From Oxytricha trifallax (lineage: Eukaryota; Ciliophora; Spirotrichea; Sporadotrichida; Oxytrichidae), in contig ARYC01000622.1 of NCBI GenBank assembly GCA_000711775.1, forward strand, positions 59,929 to 123,928: a stretch of 64,000 nucleotides of DNA. The letters run 5' to 3'. How positions within the stretch are numbered: position 1 is the first letter of the stretch; each line of letters begins with the position of its first letter. Below, one piece after another: positions 9,201-21,400 of this stretch. The notes beneath the pieces are model-generated. The model did no database searches and was not told the DNA's origin. It worked only from the letters and a program-made list of their open reading frames with translations. Both the position numbers and the translations under genes were made by a program.

Positions 9201-12200
9201 GATTTACATAAGCCAGACTAGATGAACATAGATGCAGGGGCTGGCACTAAGAGAAGAAACATGGGCCCAAGCAAGCCTTAAGAGGAAGAAAGAAAGAGAA
9301 GCCAAATCCCTCTACGGGCAAATTTATTATGTGAACTTATTCATTCGCTTTAATCTAAAACTTATTTATAAACAAAAAATCTCTCTTCTCTTTCACATAC
9401 TTTAGCTTTATCATCGCTGACTCTCTTAGCAGTACTCTTAATAAAATCTACTACATCTATCTTCAACTCGTGCATCAAGTGATAGAGCAGGAATTTCTTA
9501 TAATGACCTTTCAATAACCCCCAATATAATTCAATTCCATTGAACTAAGGGCTGTAAGGAACATTAAATACAGATGTTATATTTAGCCTTTCATATTCCT
9601 TCCTTGAGTCTTTAGTATTATAAACTGACAAGTTATCAACGAATAGAATAATCTCTTAGTCAGCGTACTTATCTCTGAGTTATTGCAAGAACTTAATATA
9701 TTATTAAGTCTTTATAGAACGAGGGTGAATAACATAAGTCTCGAGACCATTATCTTCACTTATTCCACCAAGAATAACATGAGTTTACGCCTTAACCTTT
9801 TATCAATAAATTTCTATGTTACTATACCTCTTATACCAAGACCTTGATATAAAGGTATTGTATGTAAATACTGCCTCATCAACGTGTATGAACTTTATAT
9901 TATGCTCTTAAGAACTCTGCATTTAATCGAATATATTATTTAATTTATCCTTATAAAATGGAACATTAAAGTCAATCACTCTCTTTATGCGATTGACTGC
10001 CTTGTAAGATATTCCATTCATTTTATATATGTTAGCTATCGATTAAGCAGATATGTGAAGCTCAGGAAATCGGTGATGAAAATCACAGCCCTCTAGGCTA
10101 GAGAGAAATGAGCTCAGTATTTATGAATCTTATCATTAATAAGATATTCAATATAATGCTGCTAAAATTTTAAGGGTCTCTTAGGCTTAGAATTAAGATG
10201 CTATCTCTTTAAATTCAATGCTAATAGACAGCGAGACCTCAAAGTTGCTGGAGATATATGGAGTAGCTGCTATAGAAGTATAATTTAGAACAGGCTTGTG
10301 TTATTCACTATATTCATCACATCCATATCGCAACTTAAACAATAATTCTATATACTCACTGTCATAAACAGACCCCAAACCTCGCATATACTCACTTAAA
10401 ATACTAATATTTAAGCATTAAACCCCTACATAAACCCACTAAATCCCTAATAAATATGCACTAATAGTCTACTTTTATCAATCAAAAACTCAATAAAACT
10501 ACTGAAAGGGTTTTGGGGTTTTGAATGCTTAAAATACTGAAAAACTTCTTTATAAACATAATTTCTCATTACCAATCAAGAATCTCAACATAAACTTGGG
10601 GAGCAATAAAAATTAAAAAAGTTTATATTAAGATTGTCAGTTTGATGAAACAGGAAACATCATAGATCATAATAATTAAATAGAATTTTTTAATTTTATT
10701 AAAATAATTATTAGTATGACATAATATAATTTTAAAGTAATTAAAGCTAATCTCTTTAAAGTTCCATATCAAATAAGAAAATACTGTAAAATTAAAGAAA
10801 TTAGTATAATTACTCTATTACAACAACCACAAGCCCAATGAATTTTCAAATAGAAAACTTTAGCTAGTATAAATACCTAAATTCTATACCTGAGTTAACT
10901 TAAAATATGAATGCAATTTAATAGGGATCTATTTTTAGCAAATTTAATTAGAATTTATTGTAATTTGTAGTTTTTTTTATTGAAATTTAAAGACTTCCTT
11001 AAATAATTTAAATAATAGATGATTAAATCATAAATTTCGGAAATCCTTCTAAACCATAGAACTATGGCTATTAAGCACCTTTTATGAATAAGAGTTATAT
11101 TTAATTAGAATTTTTTTTCAATTGTGATTAATACCATATTTGAATAACATAATTAAATTAAAAAAGAGACAGAAATAAAATAAAAATCTAATCAGTAATT
11201 CAAGCAGCTTGTTTGGGTTCTAAAATGAATTTTAAGATCATGACTAGGATATCGTTGTACCACGATAGAATACTGAGAGCTTCTAAAATTAGAGGAATGC
11301 CACTTAAGAATCGATTACATTTTTAATTTATACAATAATATTCTTTATATTATATCATTTGGACTTTGGGATATTTTTTTCATTAAGCTTTAATTTAATT
11401 GATGATAGATAGGCTTAGGGGTTCAAGAGATCAAAATTTAAAAAAGTTACTTGAGATGGAAGATAACAGGTATGACGAAAAAAAAGAGTTCTAACGCAGA
11501 TTAAATCTCAAAATTAAGTAACTTAGGATCATCAAAACAAATTCAATTAGCTCGAATAATAGCCAACATTTCGGGAGAGACTCATTTGAAAGGAATATAA
11601 TTTAATAAATTATTTTTAAGAATATTACTTTATTTATCAATAATATTTTATATTTAATATGTAGATTAGACAAAACATTCATTCTTAATAGTCACAATAT
11701 TAAAAATTAATAAATCAAATGTTTTATAATTTAATTCATAAAAAATTTAATATTTGAATTGCGGTAATAAAGATATAGAGCTTTTTTATATTAATTAGTA
11801 AGAAAACAAATTACTTTCTTAAGGGGCATATATATTTTTTTTAAAGAGAAAATCAAAAACTAAAATTTTTTGCTTACTTTACTTACATAATCAGAATAAA
11901 AAATAAATTAAAATTTAATTTTATAATTTTTATGATTTTGATTAAAGGTTTTAATAGTTTCTAGGATTATTATTATTATTTTTCTTTATAGGAAATGGAA
12001 ATATTTTCCTATTCCAAAAACTTTCTTAAATTCCATCTAAAACCCCAACAATGCTAAAAATGCCTAACCTCATTCCTAAATCTCAAAATCATAGCCCACA
12101 GACACCCTTAATAGTAAAGAATAAGCTATAATATAATCTCAACTTAAAATTAGGCAATCAACAAAGCAGACCTTTGATTCCTAAGCCCCTTCCTTCCTCT

Positions 12201-15200
12201 AGAATTCATATAAAACCCCATAGATCAATTAAGACACGAGGTTTAGGATAAAGTTCAATTAAATTAAAAATTAATAATTATTATCCGAAATTAAGTATAA
12301 TTATGCTAAAGTAGTTTACACTCCCTGATTGGATTATTTTATCAAGAAAAAATTAATCTAGCCATTAGTTTTAATAATTATCTCATACAATTTAATTTTC
12401 GCCAATTATAATTAATTCTTTATCTAATTGTTCTTAACTCCAATCCTCGCTTCTTAAATGGTTTATATATTTTATTTTAAATTGAAATTTAAGAATTATA
12501 AAGTATTAGTATTTTATGATGATACTTTTTAGACATAAACTTGTATAAGTTATATTTTTAATTCTAGAAATAAATTAGATTAGAAGGCATATTTAAATAG
12601 TGACTTGCAAAAATAATAAAATTAAAAAAGTTTACTCAAAAATTAAATAATAAATTAGCTAAAATCTTAAAATACTACCTCATAAAATCTGCCAGAAAAA
12701 ATGTTCTAGACAATAGAGAATTTCATTGTAAATGATTAAAGTGGAGCAAATCATTCAATTTATAAATCTTTAACTAAGGAAATTATATTATTAAAAAATG
12801 AATATATATATATATTTTTTAATTGAAATAATTTTTATTAAAATACTAGAGAGAGATACTTCATTGGAAATAGATAATTCTTTGAACCTTGATACAAGTT
12901 CGTCAGTAAGTGAACTTTGTAATAATTTATTTATATTAAAAAACTGACTTAATGAATTTATTTAAAATTATATGATATTTCCATATATGAAAAATTAATA
13001 GAGAAAGTACAACGAAACAAGAATAGAATTATAATAAAATTACTAAGTTATAAACCAGCGCTATAAAATTATAAGAATTTGAAAAAAGTTATACCAATAT
13101 CATAAATTTCATCACAATTTTAATATTTTGCCTTAAAGATTACATTTAAATTTCAATTAATCAATACTAAATAGCAGGAATTACTGAAAAATAAATATAT
13201 ATCTCAATCTCCGGAAAATTTCAACAATGTACTGAAAGTTAAGAGTTAAACTTAATAACAAAAAGTAAAGCTATCTCCCATTCAAATTATAAAATATTTA
13301 TCACTTAAATACTTTTTAATAATTGATAAATTCTTAAGAAAAACGAGAAGTTTCAAACTTTTATTTAAAAAGATATTAATAAAACAAGAGAGAACTCTAT
13401 TGAAGAGAGGAATATTTTATAAAATATATAAATTGTATTTATATTTAAAAATAAATATGACGCTAGAAATGAAGATAAAAAGGATGATAGAATAAAAGCG
13501 ATAAACCTAATAGATCTAAAACGTCTTTTTATATAAATTGTAAAATTATTGATATTAATAAGGTATAAGGAGGGTATATAATAAATATGGTTATTAATTT
13601 TTAGTCAATCCTGATTAATATACTTCTATTTAATAAGCGTCTAAAATAAATTTATAAAATACATAAAAAGGTAAAAAAAAAGATGGTCTTTTAATAACAG
13701 AAGAGAATTATTTTTATAAAAAATTGATGTCTTTTATTATTTAAAATTTTTAAAAAATATTAATAATTCTTTGCTTCTTAACAATTAAATTGAACCAGAA
13801 TAAAATCCCTCTGTTTTAATCAACGCTACGTATATTTAATTAATAAAACCTGAGGATAAGAGGAAATTTGGAAAGTTCAATGTTTTGAAGAAGTAGCAGA
13901 GCATAAACAATAAAGTTTAATCGCTGATAAAGTATAAATATACTGTTGATTTAATTTTAATTTGAAATTTTTTAAATTATAAGATGCTAAATTATCTAAA
14001 AGTAAGATACATTCTGTAGTCCCACCCTAAGAAATATCAACTAAAATTTTTATAATTTAATTATTTTTTACTCAAGTAGGTAGCAATTATAATTATATTA
14101 ATCTAAGTTTGTTTTTTTTTAAAAACTAATTACCAGAGTAACAAGATCATGGAGATAAATTAAAATATATAGTCAAAACTCGCTAACTCCCCATAAATCA
14201 TATAATTCAAATGTTTAGATAATCTAGGGAGTCCTAAAACTTAATTACTAATCAATAGATCTTTATAATACAATTATATAAGAATATTAAGGATCATAAT
14301 AAATTAATTATTAAGATCAGAGTCACAACAAGAATAGCAGGAATAAGTTAAAAATGGAGAAATTTAGAATATCTAAAATAATGAGAATAAAGCGGGAAAA
14401 GTTAAATTTAAAAATATTATTACTTATAAATAGAAGTCTTTAAATTTAGAAATCTAATTAAATTACAATTTAAATCGATAACTTCCAACATAGATGATAA
14501 AAGAATGAGTGCAATGAAAAATTATTCAGGGTCTTCTAAAAAAATAACTCTTAAGTCTTCAGTTTGTAGCAGTGATGAAAGTTTCATTCCTCAAGAAAAT
14601 TTATAATGCATATAATAAAGAAATTTAAATTCATTATTTTCATATTAAAAATAGTAGTAACATTCTAAATCATTAAAGAAGTAATTCAAAATCAAGTTTT
14701 CAAGAGAAAATAAGAAAAATCTCTAATTTCAAGTCGAAGATAAACTTTTGTAGATATTTAAATTTAAGTTTTAAATTTATGTTTTTTATAATTAATTTTA
14801 CAAATAATGGATTCAGGTCTAAATTTAGATGAGAGACAGGATCATAAAACTTTGAAAGCTAAAGCCAAAAATTAAAGAAAAAAATCTTCAACTATTTTCT
14901 AGAAATTTACAAAACCTATTTAGAAATAGGAAAGAAAATAGAGTTTGGAGTTAGAAAATTCATTGGACTAAACCTAAAACACTCAATACTTGTCATTTTC
15001 AGAGACAGAGAACGAGGAAGGAGTTGTTATAGATTAAGCAAGTTCGAATAAAATAAAAAAGATCAAATTTGAAGATTAAAGACTAAATTTAATAAAGAAG
15101 TGCTAATTTCTAAAGAAACACAAATATAAATAATAAATAAATAAATAAATAACTTGCATCGACGGCTTAAAGCCCCCTTAGCATATCATTCTGAAAGGAC

Positions 15201-17228
15201 TAGGTCCTTTTTAGTTAAAGTTCCTTCAAAAGAGTTCATATCCCTCCCATTGTCTGGAGGTTGAGATTGACCCTTGTCTTGTTAAATCTTTGAGGTTTTG
15301 TGTCGGCAATTGTGCCAGTACTCCCAGTTTGTAGTCTATGGTGTTGAAGAAGTCGTCTGAGTCCATAAGTCTGAGTTATTGTTTCATGTCGAAACCATAT
15401 TGCCAAAAAATAAAAGGCAAAATCTGGCAAATTCGAAGAGAATTTGCACAGTGGTACAAGATTCTGTACCAGAGAGTATTCATTTCTGTGAAATCTTTTT
15501 CAGCTAGTTTTTGAATAATTTGAGTTAAGTTTCCATCGAAGTATGAATGTTGTTGTGTTCTAGCTTTGGCGTATAGGGCAATAAATAGATATCCCATTTC
15601 ACTTTTGTGGATAGGGACTGGGTAGTGTTGGAGTGCATTGCTACTAGTATTCTCCAAATTACTTTAGCAGTAATGACGGACCAAAAGGCCTCGTCGTCGT
15701 TAACTGGTGATTCAATCTTTTTAGTTGCTTGAATATAAAGTTCTTTGTATACTTGTGAAGTGTATAGGGAAGCGAAAGGTATTTATTTCTTTCTTTGGAT
15801 AATCTTAAGAATTTGATAGGGCTGAAAGACTGTTTTTAGAAGCCCTTAATGTAGCTTGTCAAGTGTTTCCAGGTATAGGGAAAACTAAGAATATAGAATA
15901 TTCGTTGGTTTTTCCTGGCTCATAGCAGCCGTTTGGATAAGGTTAATAGTATCAAGGATTTGATCCTTGGGAAGTTGTTACCAGTCTTTGATTTGGATTT
16001 TCAAGAACTCTGTGGGAACTTGAAGAGCAATGGTAGTTTAGTCCATTTCTGATAGTACCTTAGTGTCTAAGGAAGATAAGTCTGATAGTCCTTAGAGAAA
16101 TTCTTTGCTGCTGTCTTTGTGAGCTTTCCTATCGGGCTCTGGTAGGAAGGTTTAAGCAAAGTGTAGGTCATAGTCTTGGTTGATGTTAAGTTAGTGGTTG
16201 AACTCATTGTCAGGTGGATTCTGTTCTGATAGCATCTGATCGGAATCCTGATCAGAAAACATTTTCTGATCGGCCTGGTATTTAATAGGGAGTGAGCCTT
16301 AACCTTGGTTAAGGTTGGAAAGAGAAGTTTTGAGGGCGTCACTTGAAAGTTAGTTTTTGGAGACCAAGTCTTGTCTCGCTCTGTCATGTATCCAAGAAAT
16401 GATTCTAGTGAGTTTCAGGAGTCCAATATTGTCAGGAATAGTAGAAGAGATAAGTGTCTAGGTAAGTGAAGAGGGGCTGGCTAGTGTTCTAGAGAGGTCT
16501 AGAAATTTTTCGGAGGCTAGCAGTAGGAATCCCGCTCGTCTGAGTTATCCCCAAGTCTCCTTGGAAAAGAGAATCTCGTTGGGGATGTAAGGAGTCACTC
16601 TTCTCACTTTGTTAAGAGATTTAAGAGAAGAGGGTTCGAGCTTTGAGTAGATATTTTTTAGAAATCTAATGAAGGAACCAAATATGTTCTTGTGTTTCTG
16701 CTCGATTTTAATGTACATCCTATTTATTAACTTTCTAATTTAATAATAAACACAAATATTATTTATTATAATATTTTTTGGTACACTAAACTGAAGAAAA
16801 AGAAATTTAAAATTCAATGCAAGTCAAAAAATTAAAATTATATTTTAAAATAAAAATTACCCTTCATTGATAGTATAGTAGGAAAGAATAAATCAGTTAG
16901 TCCATCCCCAATAACCCAATCCAAAATTAACAAATTTTATACCTCTATAAATTTAGCCTAGCAATAGAAACAATCTGCAATTAAGTTTTAAACTTCTCTA
17001 GACAAGAGTTAAGGACAGTAAGGAGCTTAAACTCATGAAAAAATTTAATAATCAAATTCTTAAAACGATCAGATGTAGCTTACATTTGAATTGAGTTAAA
17101 TGGAATAGAGCCATTCAAACCAAATATCCTAATTAAGTCCTTCAATATCAAAAAATTAAAAACATAATTCCCCTAGTTTAAAAAATATAATTGATTAGAA
17201 TGGCGAAAATTCAATAACAAATACTTGA
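6297..17228 (+). CDS. Gene X: Lys/Asn/Gln-rich protein in many macronuclear-destined segments
   Basis: Unrecognised protein, readable only with TAA/TAG as Gln. Starts MFRDSLQDFNKKKNHS at 6297. TBE-B interrupts at codon 25, and deleting 6372-10526 (element plus one AAT) continues the frame into AQNTEKLLYKHNFS. Further coding-like segments on the same strand: ~10830-10945, ~11190-11310, ~11410-11600, ~12010-12260, ~12665-12805, ~12838-12920, ~13190-13310, ~13785-13960, ~14330-15110 and ~16865-17228. The gaps are AT-rich and presumably IESs. One intron is likely at ~14750-14818. The last segment is Ser/Gln-rich (SVSPSPITQSKINKF) and ends NGENSITNT with TGA at 17226-17228. No domain recognised; exact pointers were not resolved for most gaps, and membership of every segment in one gene is inference. 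Confidence 0.6.
6533..7978 (-). pseudogene. TBE-B 57-kDa zinc-finger/kinase-like protein
   Basis: Homologue of the TBE-A gene at 3005-4450, with the same kinase-like motifs in reverse orientation (HRDLKPENIMLDF near 6950, GTPGYFPE near 6850). Codon 8 of the expected ORF is TGA, because AGAAAAGCG of TBE-A reads AGATGAGCG here. An ATG created by the same change could restart translation a few codons in. Other small differences were not all checked. Ends at TGA 6533-6535. Confidence 0.78.
7979..8540. promoter_or_regulatory. TBE-B divergent intergenic region with inverted repeats
   Basis: 562 bp between divergent TBE genes, with AGGTGGTGCTCCTAA-type inverted repeats at ~8180-8345, matching TBE-A. 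Presumed bidirectional promoter. Confidence 0.55.
8541..9334 (+). CDS. TBE-B 22-kDa protein
   Basis: Starts MESMNDAMKRIQSQD at 8541. A 36-nt intron occupies 8641-8676 (GTAAGT...CTATAG). The second exon carries LPSQEGTKISFLKALLSEE and the FFFGVLGTLKSEY block shared by all three copies. Ends with TGA at 9332-9334, seven bases from the convergent transposase stop. This is the best-conserved of the three TBE genes, and the long central exon is open. Function unknown. Confidence 0.82.
9341..10387 (-). pseudogene. TBE-B 42-kDa transposase, one frameshift seen
   Basis: DDE transposase starting MRGLGSVYDSEYIELLF at 10387, in frame here, unlike TBE-A. The motif around the catalytic Glu reads SPQFNGIELYWGLLK without the TBE-A duplication. 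A 2-nt deletion relative to TBE-A near 10265 shifts the frame about 35 codons into the protein. Ends at TGA 9341-9343. Confidence 0.85.
15225..16718 (-). CDS. GC-richer antisense ORF inside the gene X locus, unknown protein
   Basis: About 498 codons from ATG 16718 (MYIKIEQKHKN) to TGA 15225-15227 (ending RQWEGYELF), with TAA/TAG used as Gln. One frame change near 15600-15660, between AFWSVITAKVIWRILV and HYPVPIHKSEMGYLF, is a 1-nt indel or a sequencing error. The centre is acidic and Gln-rich (SDQDSDQMLSEQNPPDNE). The C-terminal third is richer in hydrophobic and aromatic residues (ILYHCANSLRICQILPFIFW) and looks like a folded domain. I recognise no family. It is visibly GC-richer than its surroundings and lies antisense between two coding segments of gene X, so it would be removed with the IES. 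Candidate germline-limited gene or mobile-element cargo. Confidence 0.6.
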
Positions 17229-18417
17229 TTTCCTCTGCATTCAATTTATACGACACTATAAATATTTATATATATTAATTATTTTTTAAACCTCATTATT
17301 CAAACCTATTAATCAGTTAATATATTATAATTTATTTGTGATAGTCACTTTAATTTGATACATAATACATTTCTTTTCTAATAAATATAATGATAAATTC
17401 TTAAAAACGGAAAATTAAAAATTATCCTTTTTAGATATCAACTTTTAATCAAATGTAAATTAAAGCGATAATCTAATAACATTATAAAATATATAAAATC
17501 ATATGAATAGCTTCATTCATTTGCTAAGTCAACTTTATATATTCATATATTAATATTGTAAATAAAATAAATTTAGCAATAATTAATTGTATATTCAATT
17601 CCTCATACACAACCGATATAAAACGTCTTCAACCTTCCTCAGCCAGACATCCCTGAATATCTTTAATGATTAGAATTGAAATGAAAGTAGATTTTATTTA
17701 AATAATATTCATACAAAAAATATATTTTTAAATAAAATCATTAAATTTATCATAGAAGTTCATAATGCAAAGAGTCAAACCTTAAAACAAAATAAAAATT
17801 TATATAATAATTTTGATTAAGAAAAACAATATTGCTTTATGTATTTCTAAGTGTCATATTTACTTTATAAAGATTATGATAAAGTAATAAATTATTTAAA
17901 AAAATAATTAATTTATAAAATGAAACTTTGTTATTTATATATACATCAGCTAGTATTTTATAATTTTATTTCCTTAACATTTAATGACCAACTAACTTCT
18001 ATAAAAATAGTACAATATTTCTAAAAATTACATTGAAAATTGTGAATGTTTTAAAATAATTTACAATTTAATTTATTCAAGTTAAAATATTAATTATTTG
18101 TGAAGTTAAAATGATTAAATAGTACGTATTTATTCCTATTTATTTTATGCTAATGAGATGTCTATCCTTTTTTTAATAATTATTACTAGCAACTCTTCTC
18201 CCTTAAGTCACAAAACGTGCATAAGAATTAGATAATTATAAACCTATTAAAGACTTTTAAAATAAAAGAAATAATTGATTAAAAATATATAAAAATTATA
18301 GCTTCGATATTCTATAAAATTTTTACTTTTTAAATTTCATAAGAAAGAATTAAAAAGTAGACTGGGGTGTTCCTTATAAAAAATATTTCATAAAAATTTT
18401 ACATTTTCTTTTGTAAT
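17229..18417. other. AT-rich stretch with one possible coding remnant
   Basis: Mostly AT-rich DNA without convincing frames. At ~17595-17668 the + strand reads SIPHTQPIQNVFNLPQPDIP and then a TGA, which looks like a C-terminus that cannot be attached to a gene. Confidence 0.4.
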
Positions 18418-21400
18418 ATGAATGATTCAAATAAGCTAGCACAAATATTCAAAAAAATAAAACTTTTACTTATGATGCATTTATTTATAAATAATGATAA
18501 TACTATTTTAATATCTATCTAAATTCGATTATAAAATTTATTGTCTTTTAACTTTCTTTCTTATTTCCCTATGTTTTAAATAACTGAATCATGCTACAAC
18601 TTATAAGCGATTTAATAAAATGAACAGATTTTTTTAAAAATGTTTTACCGCATTTCATTTTCTTGACTTTATAATTATTTTTAAGAGATAAATAAAAATA
18701 AATTCTAATTTTTGATAATTGTAAAATCATTAAATGTAAATAAATAAATGCCCCCTTAATTATTTTAAAAAAGTCATTTCTTTTTTAATTATTCAAAACT
18801 TCGACTGAATAAATATATTTGCTTAATTTAATTAAAATATGTACTTAAATATTAATAAATAGCTATATTATTCGCAAATTAAAATCATTTATATAAGGTT
18901 ATTGAAAGATTAAAATAAAAATAGTTATATAAAATAAAATTTAATATAAACAATTCAATTTAAATTTTAGAATAAATTTAATTATTACAATACATATTAA
19001 CATTCCTTGTCTAAAATCACAACTGCATAACTAATAATACTAAATAAAATCCATTAATAATGAATATAAACGATAATATAGACGGATTTACCGCACATAC
19101 ATAATTTCAGAATAGCTCTTAATAAAACATATTGGGCATTAATTAAAATCATCAATATTGCATAAAAAATAATTAAATATTAAATCATTAAATTTATTGT
19201 TAAATTTTTTGATATTTTTAACATAATAATATAGAAACTAAGACTCCAATAATTATACAATAGAATTATAATAAAATTATAGTAGGAGTAAAGATTTTCA
19301 GTTAACTAAGGACTTAAATCTCAATTAATATAATTAAATATAAATGAAAGAAAGCTCATAGAATAAAAATAAGAAGTTAATAGAATATATCTTGAATCAT
19401 AAATCTTTAATAAACTTAATTTTTCATTTAATATTATTAATATAATTTAACATAGAACCTCCTACCAAATATTATGCATTCTGTTGAATATTTAGGAAAA
19501 ATATCTCCCCAAAATTAACATAGAATTGGACAAATATTTTTACTATTTATTTATAAGGAATTTATGATTTAATTAAGCTGTTAAGAATCCTTTGAGAACA
19601 ATTTTAAATTAATTAATATTTTAATTTTAAATTATAATTATAAATCAATTAAATGTAAAAAAAATTTTAATCTTTTTAATTTCCCAGCTTTTAAAATTAG
19701 ATTTTTTGGTTAAAATATTTTGTTTTAGCCATTCTATAAAATTGGAAAAAAAAATCAATCAGCATGAAAATATTAAGTAAAATATTGAATTTATAATATT
19801 TCTTGGAAGGGGGCCATATCTAAACCAAATGTATACTTTCTATATTTTTAAATATATTTTACAATGAATAGCAAATCTTTTAAGATTGTAAAACAAGGTT
19901 TCTAAATCTAGTAGATTACCTAAAAGTATAAAATTTAACTTTAATTAGTAATTTTCCTTAAAATTTTTAATTTTAGATTAACAATGTGACTATAGGAAAT
20001 TAGGATTAAAATTATTTAGTATAAAGAAATAAAAATACTTTGGTCCTCAATTCTAAATAGAATCTAGTGATTAAAATATTCATATTTATTTACTTTGTTT
20101 TGAATATTTTAATTTATAGTTTATATTTTTATCTGAGTTAATGTTAATAGATTAGTGCCTAAAACTTTTCTCATAAAAGAATCAGATCTGATTTCTAGTA
20201 TTACAATTATAAAAAATTGGGTTAAGATGTGAGTTTGGAAGCTTGTTAATTTTATTTATACTATTATTCTTTCATAATTCCACAAAAATACTCATATCCA
20301 AGCATTATATTAAATTATTTATTTATATTATATTATTTAATTTAATAATAGTAGCAGAGTGCAAACACAATACATATTATCGATGAAGAAAACAATTAAA
20401 CTCCCCAAAACAGTCAAAATGCGAATAATATAGAATAAAATTAAGATAATCAAGAAAAAAATTTATTGAATAGATTTTAAGAGTTAAAAATTATGTATTC
20501 ATTAAATTTTATATAAAAAATTTATTTATTTCTAATTAGTTAAAAGAGGATTCTGATATTTATCAATGTTAAGATTAATAAAATAAAAATGAATAAGATT
20601 CAACATCTTCAAACTAAAACCATAAGTTATAATATACATAATTTAAATAATTATTTGTAAAAATATTATTTTAATATTAAGTAAGAATATAAAAGGAACT
20701 CATAATATCAATTTTTTAACAAGGATGCTGAAAAAAGTAGAAGCACATGCTATTTAATTGGAATGATTAGACGCAAAAAAATGGAGCTTGAGCATAAAAA
20801 GTATTATTTTATATAAACCAAAAAATATCTTCATTATAAAAATATTAAAGAAAAGTTCTTATTAGAAAAAGAGATCTAAGAAAACAGCAAAGAGAGATCT
20901 TTTTTTATCACATATTTATATATTAATTACAATCCTTCTAGAATAATTCTTCCATAAATAATGATTAAAAGTATAATAATAAATCTCAAAATATTAAATA
21001 AAATAATTAATCTATCATATTTTTTTCCATTTACCCCAAAACCCCTTTACCTTATTGTTCATATTTATAATTTAGCTTTTAAAGCTAATTTTAATATAAT
21101 TAATCTTATTAATCTAACTCTTGTTAAAGATTAAACTAGAATAAATCAAACAAATTTATGATATTATTTATATTTTTAATTCAGTCTTCAAGCAGATTAT
21201 AATGAAACTAAAAATAATATTTTTTAAATTTCATATAATTTTTATATATAAACTTCCTTAGGAATTTCAGAAAATGCAGATGAAAATTAAATTCAATATT
21301 AACAGAACTTCTATACCACCAAGTTCAAATAATATATAGATACAAAATACATTTTTAATTTGTTATTTAAAATGAATTATTAAATAGTTGAGAAAGGGCT

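Larger units (their letters stand above)
6372..10523 (-). mobile_element. TBE-B, telomere-bearing transposon (4152 bp)
   Basis: Ends CAAAACCCCAAAACC at left and GGGTTTTGGGGTTTTG at right, with target duplication AAT (6369-6371 and 10524-10526). Gene order is the mirror of TBE-A: zinc-finger/kinase on - (6533-7978), 22-kDa on + (8541-9334), transposase on - (9341-10387). It is inserted inside the first coding segment of gene X. Confidence 0.96.

Noticed and set aside
12798-12822. AT microsatellite
   Set aside because: A short (AT)n run is unremarkable at this base composition.
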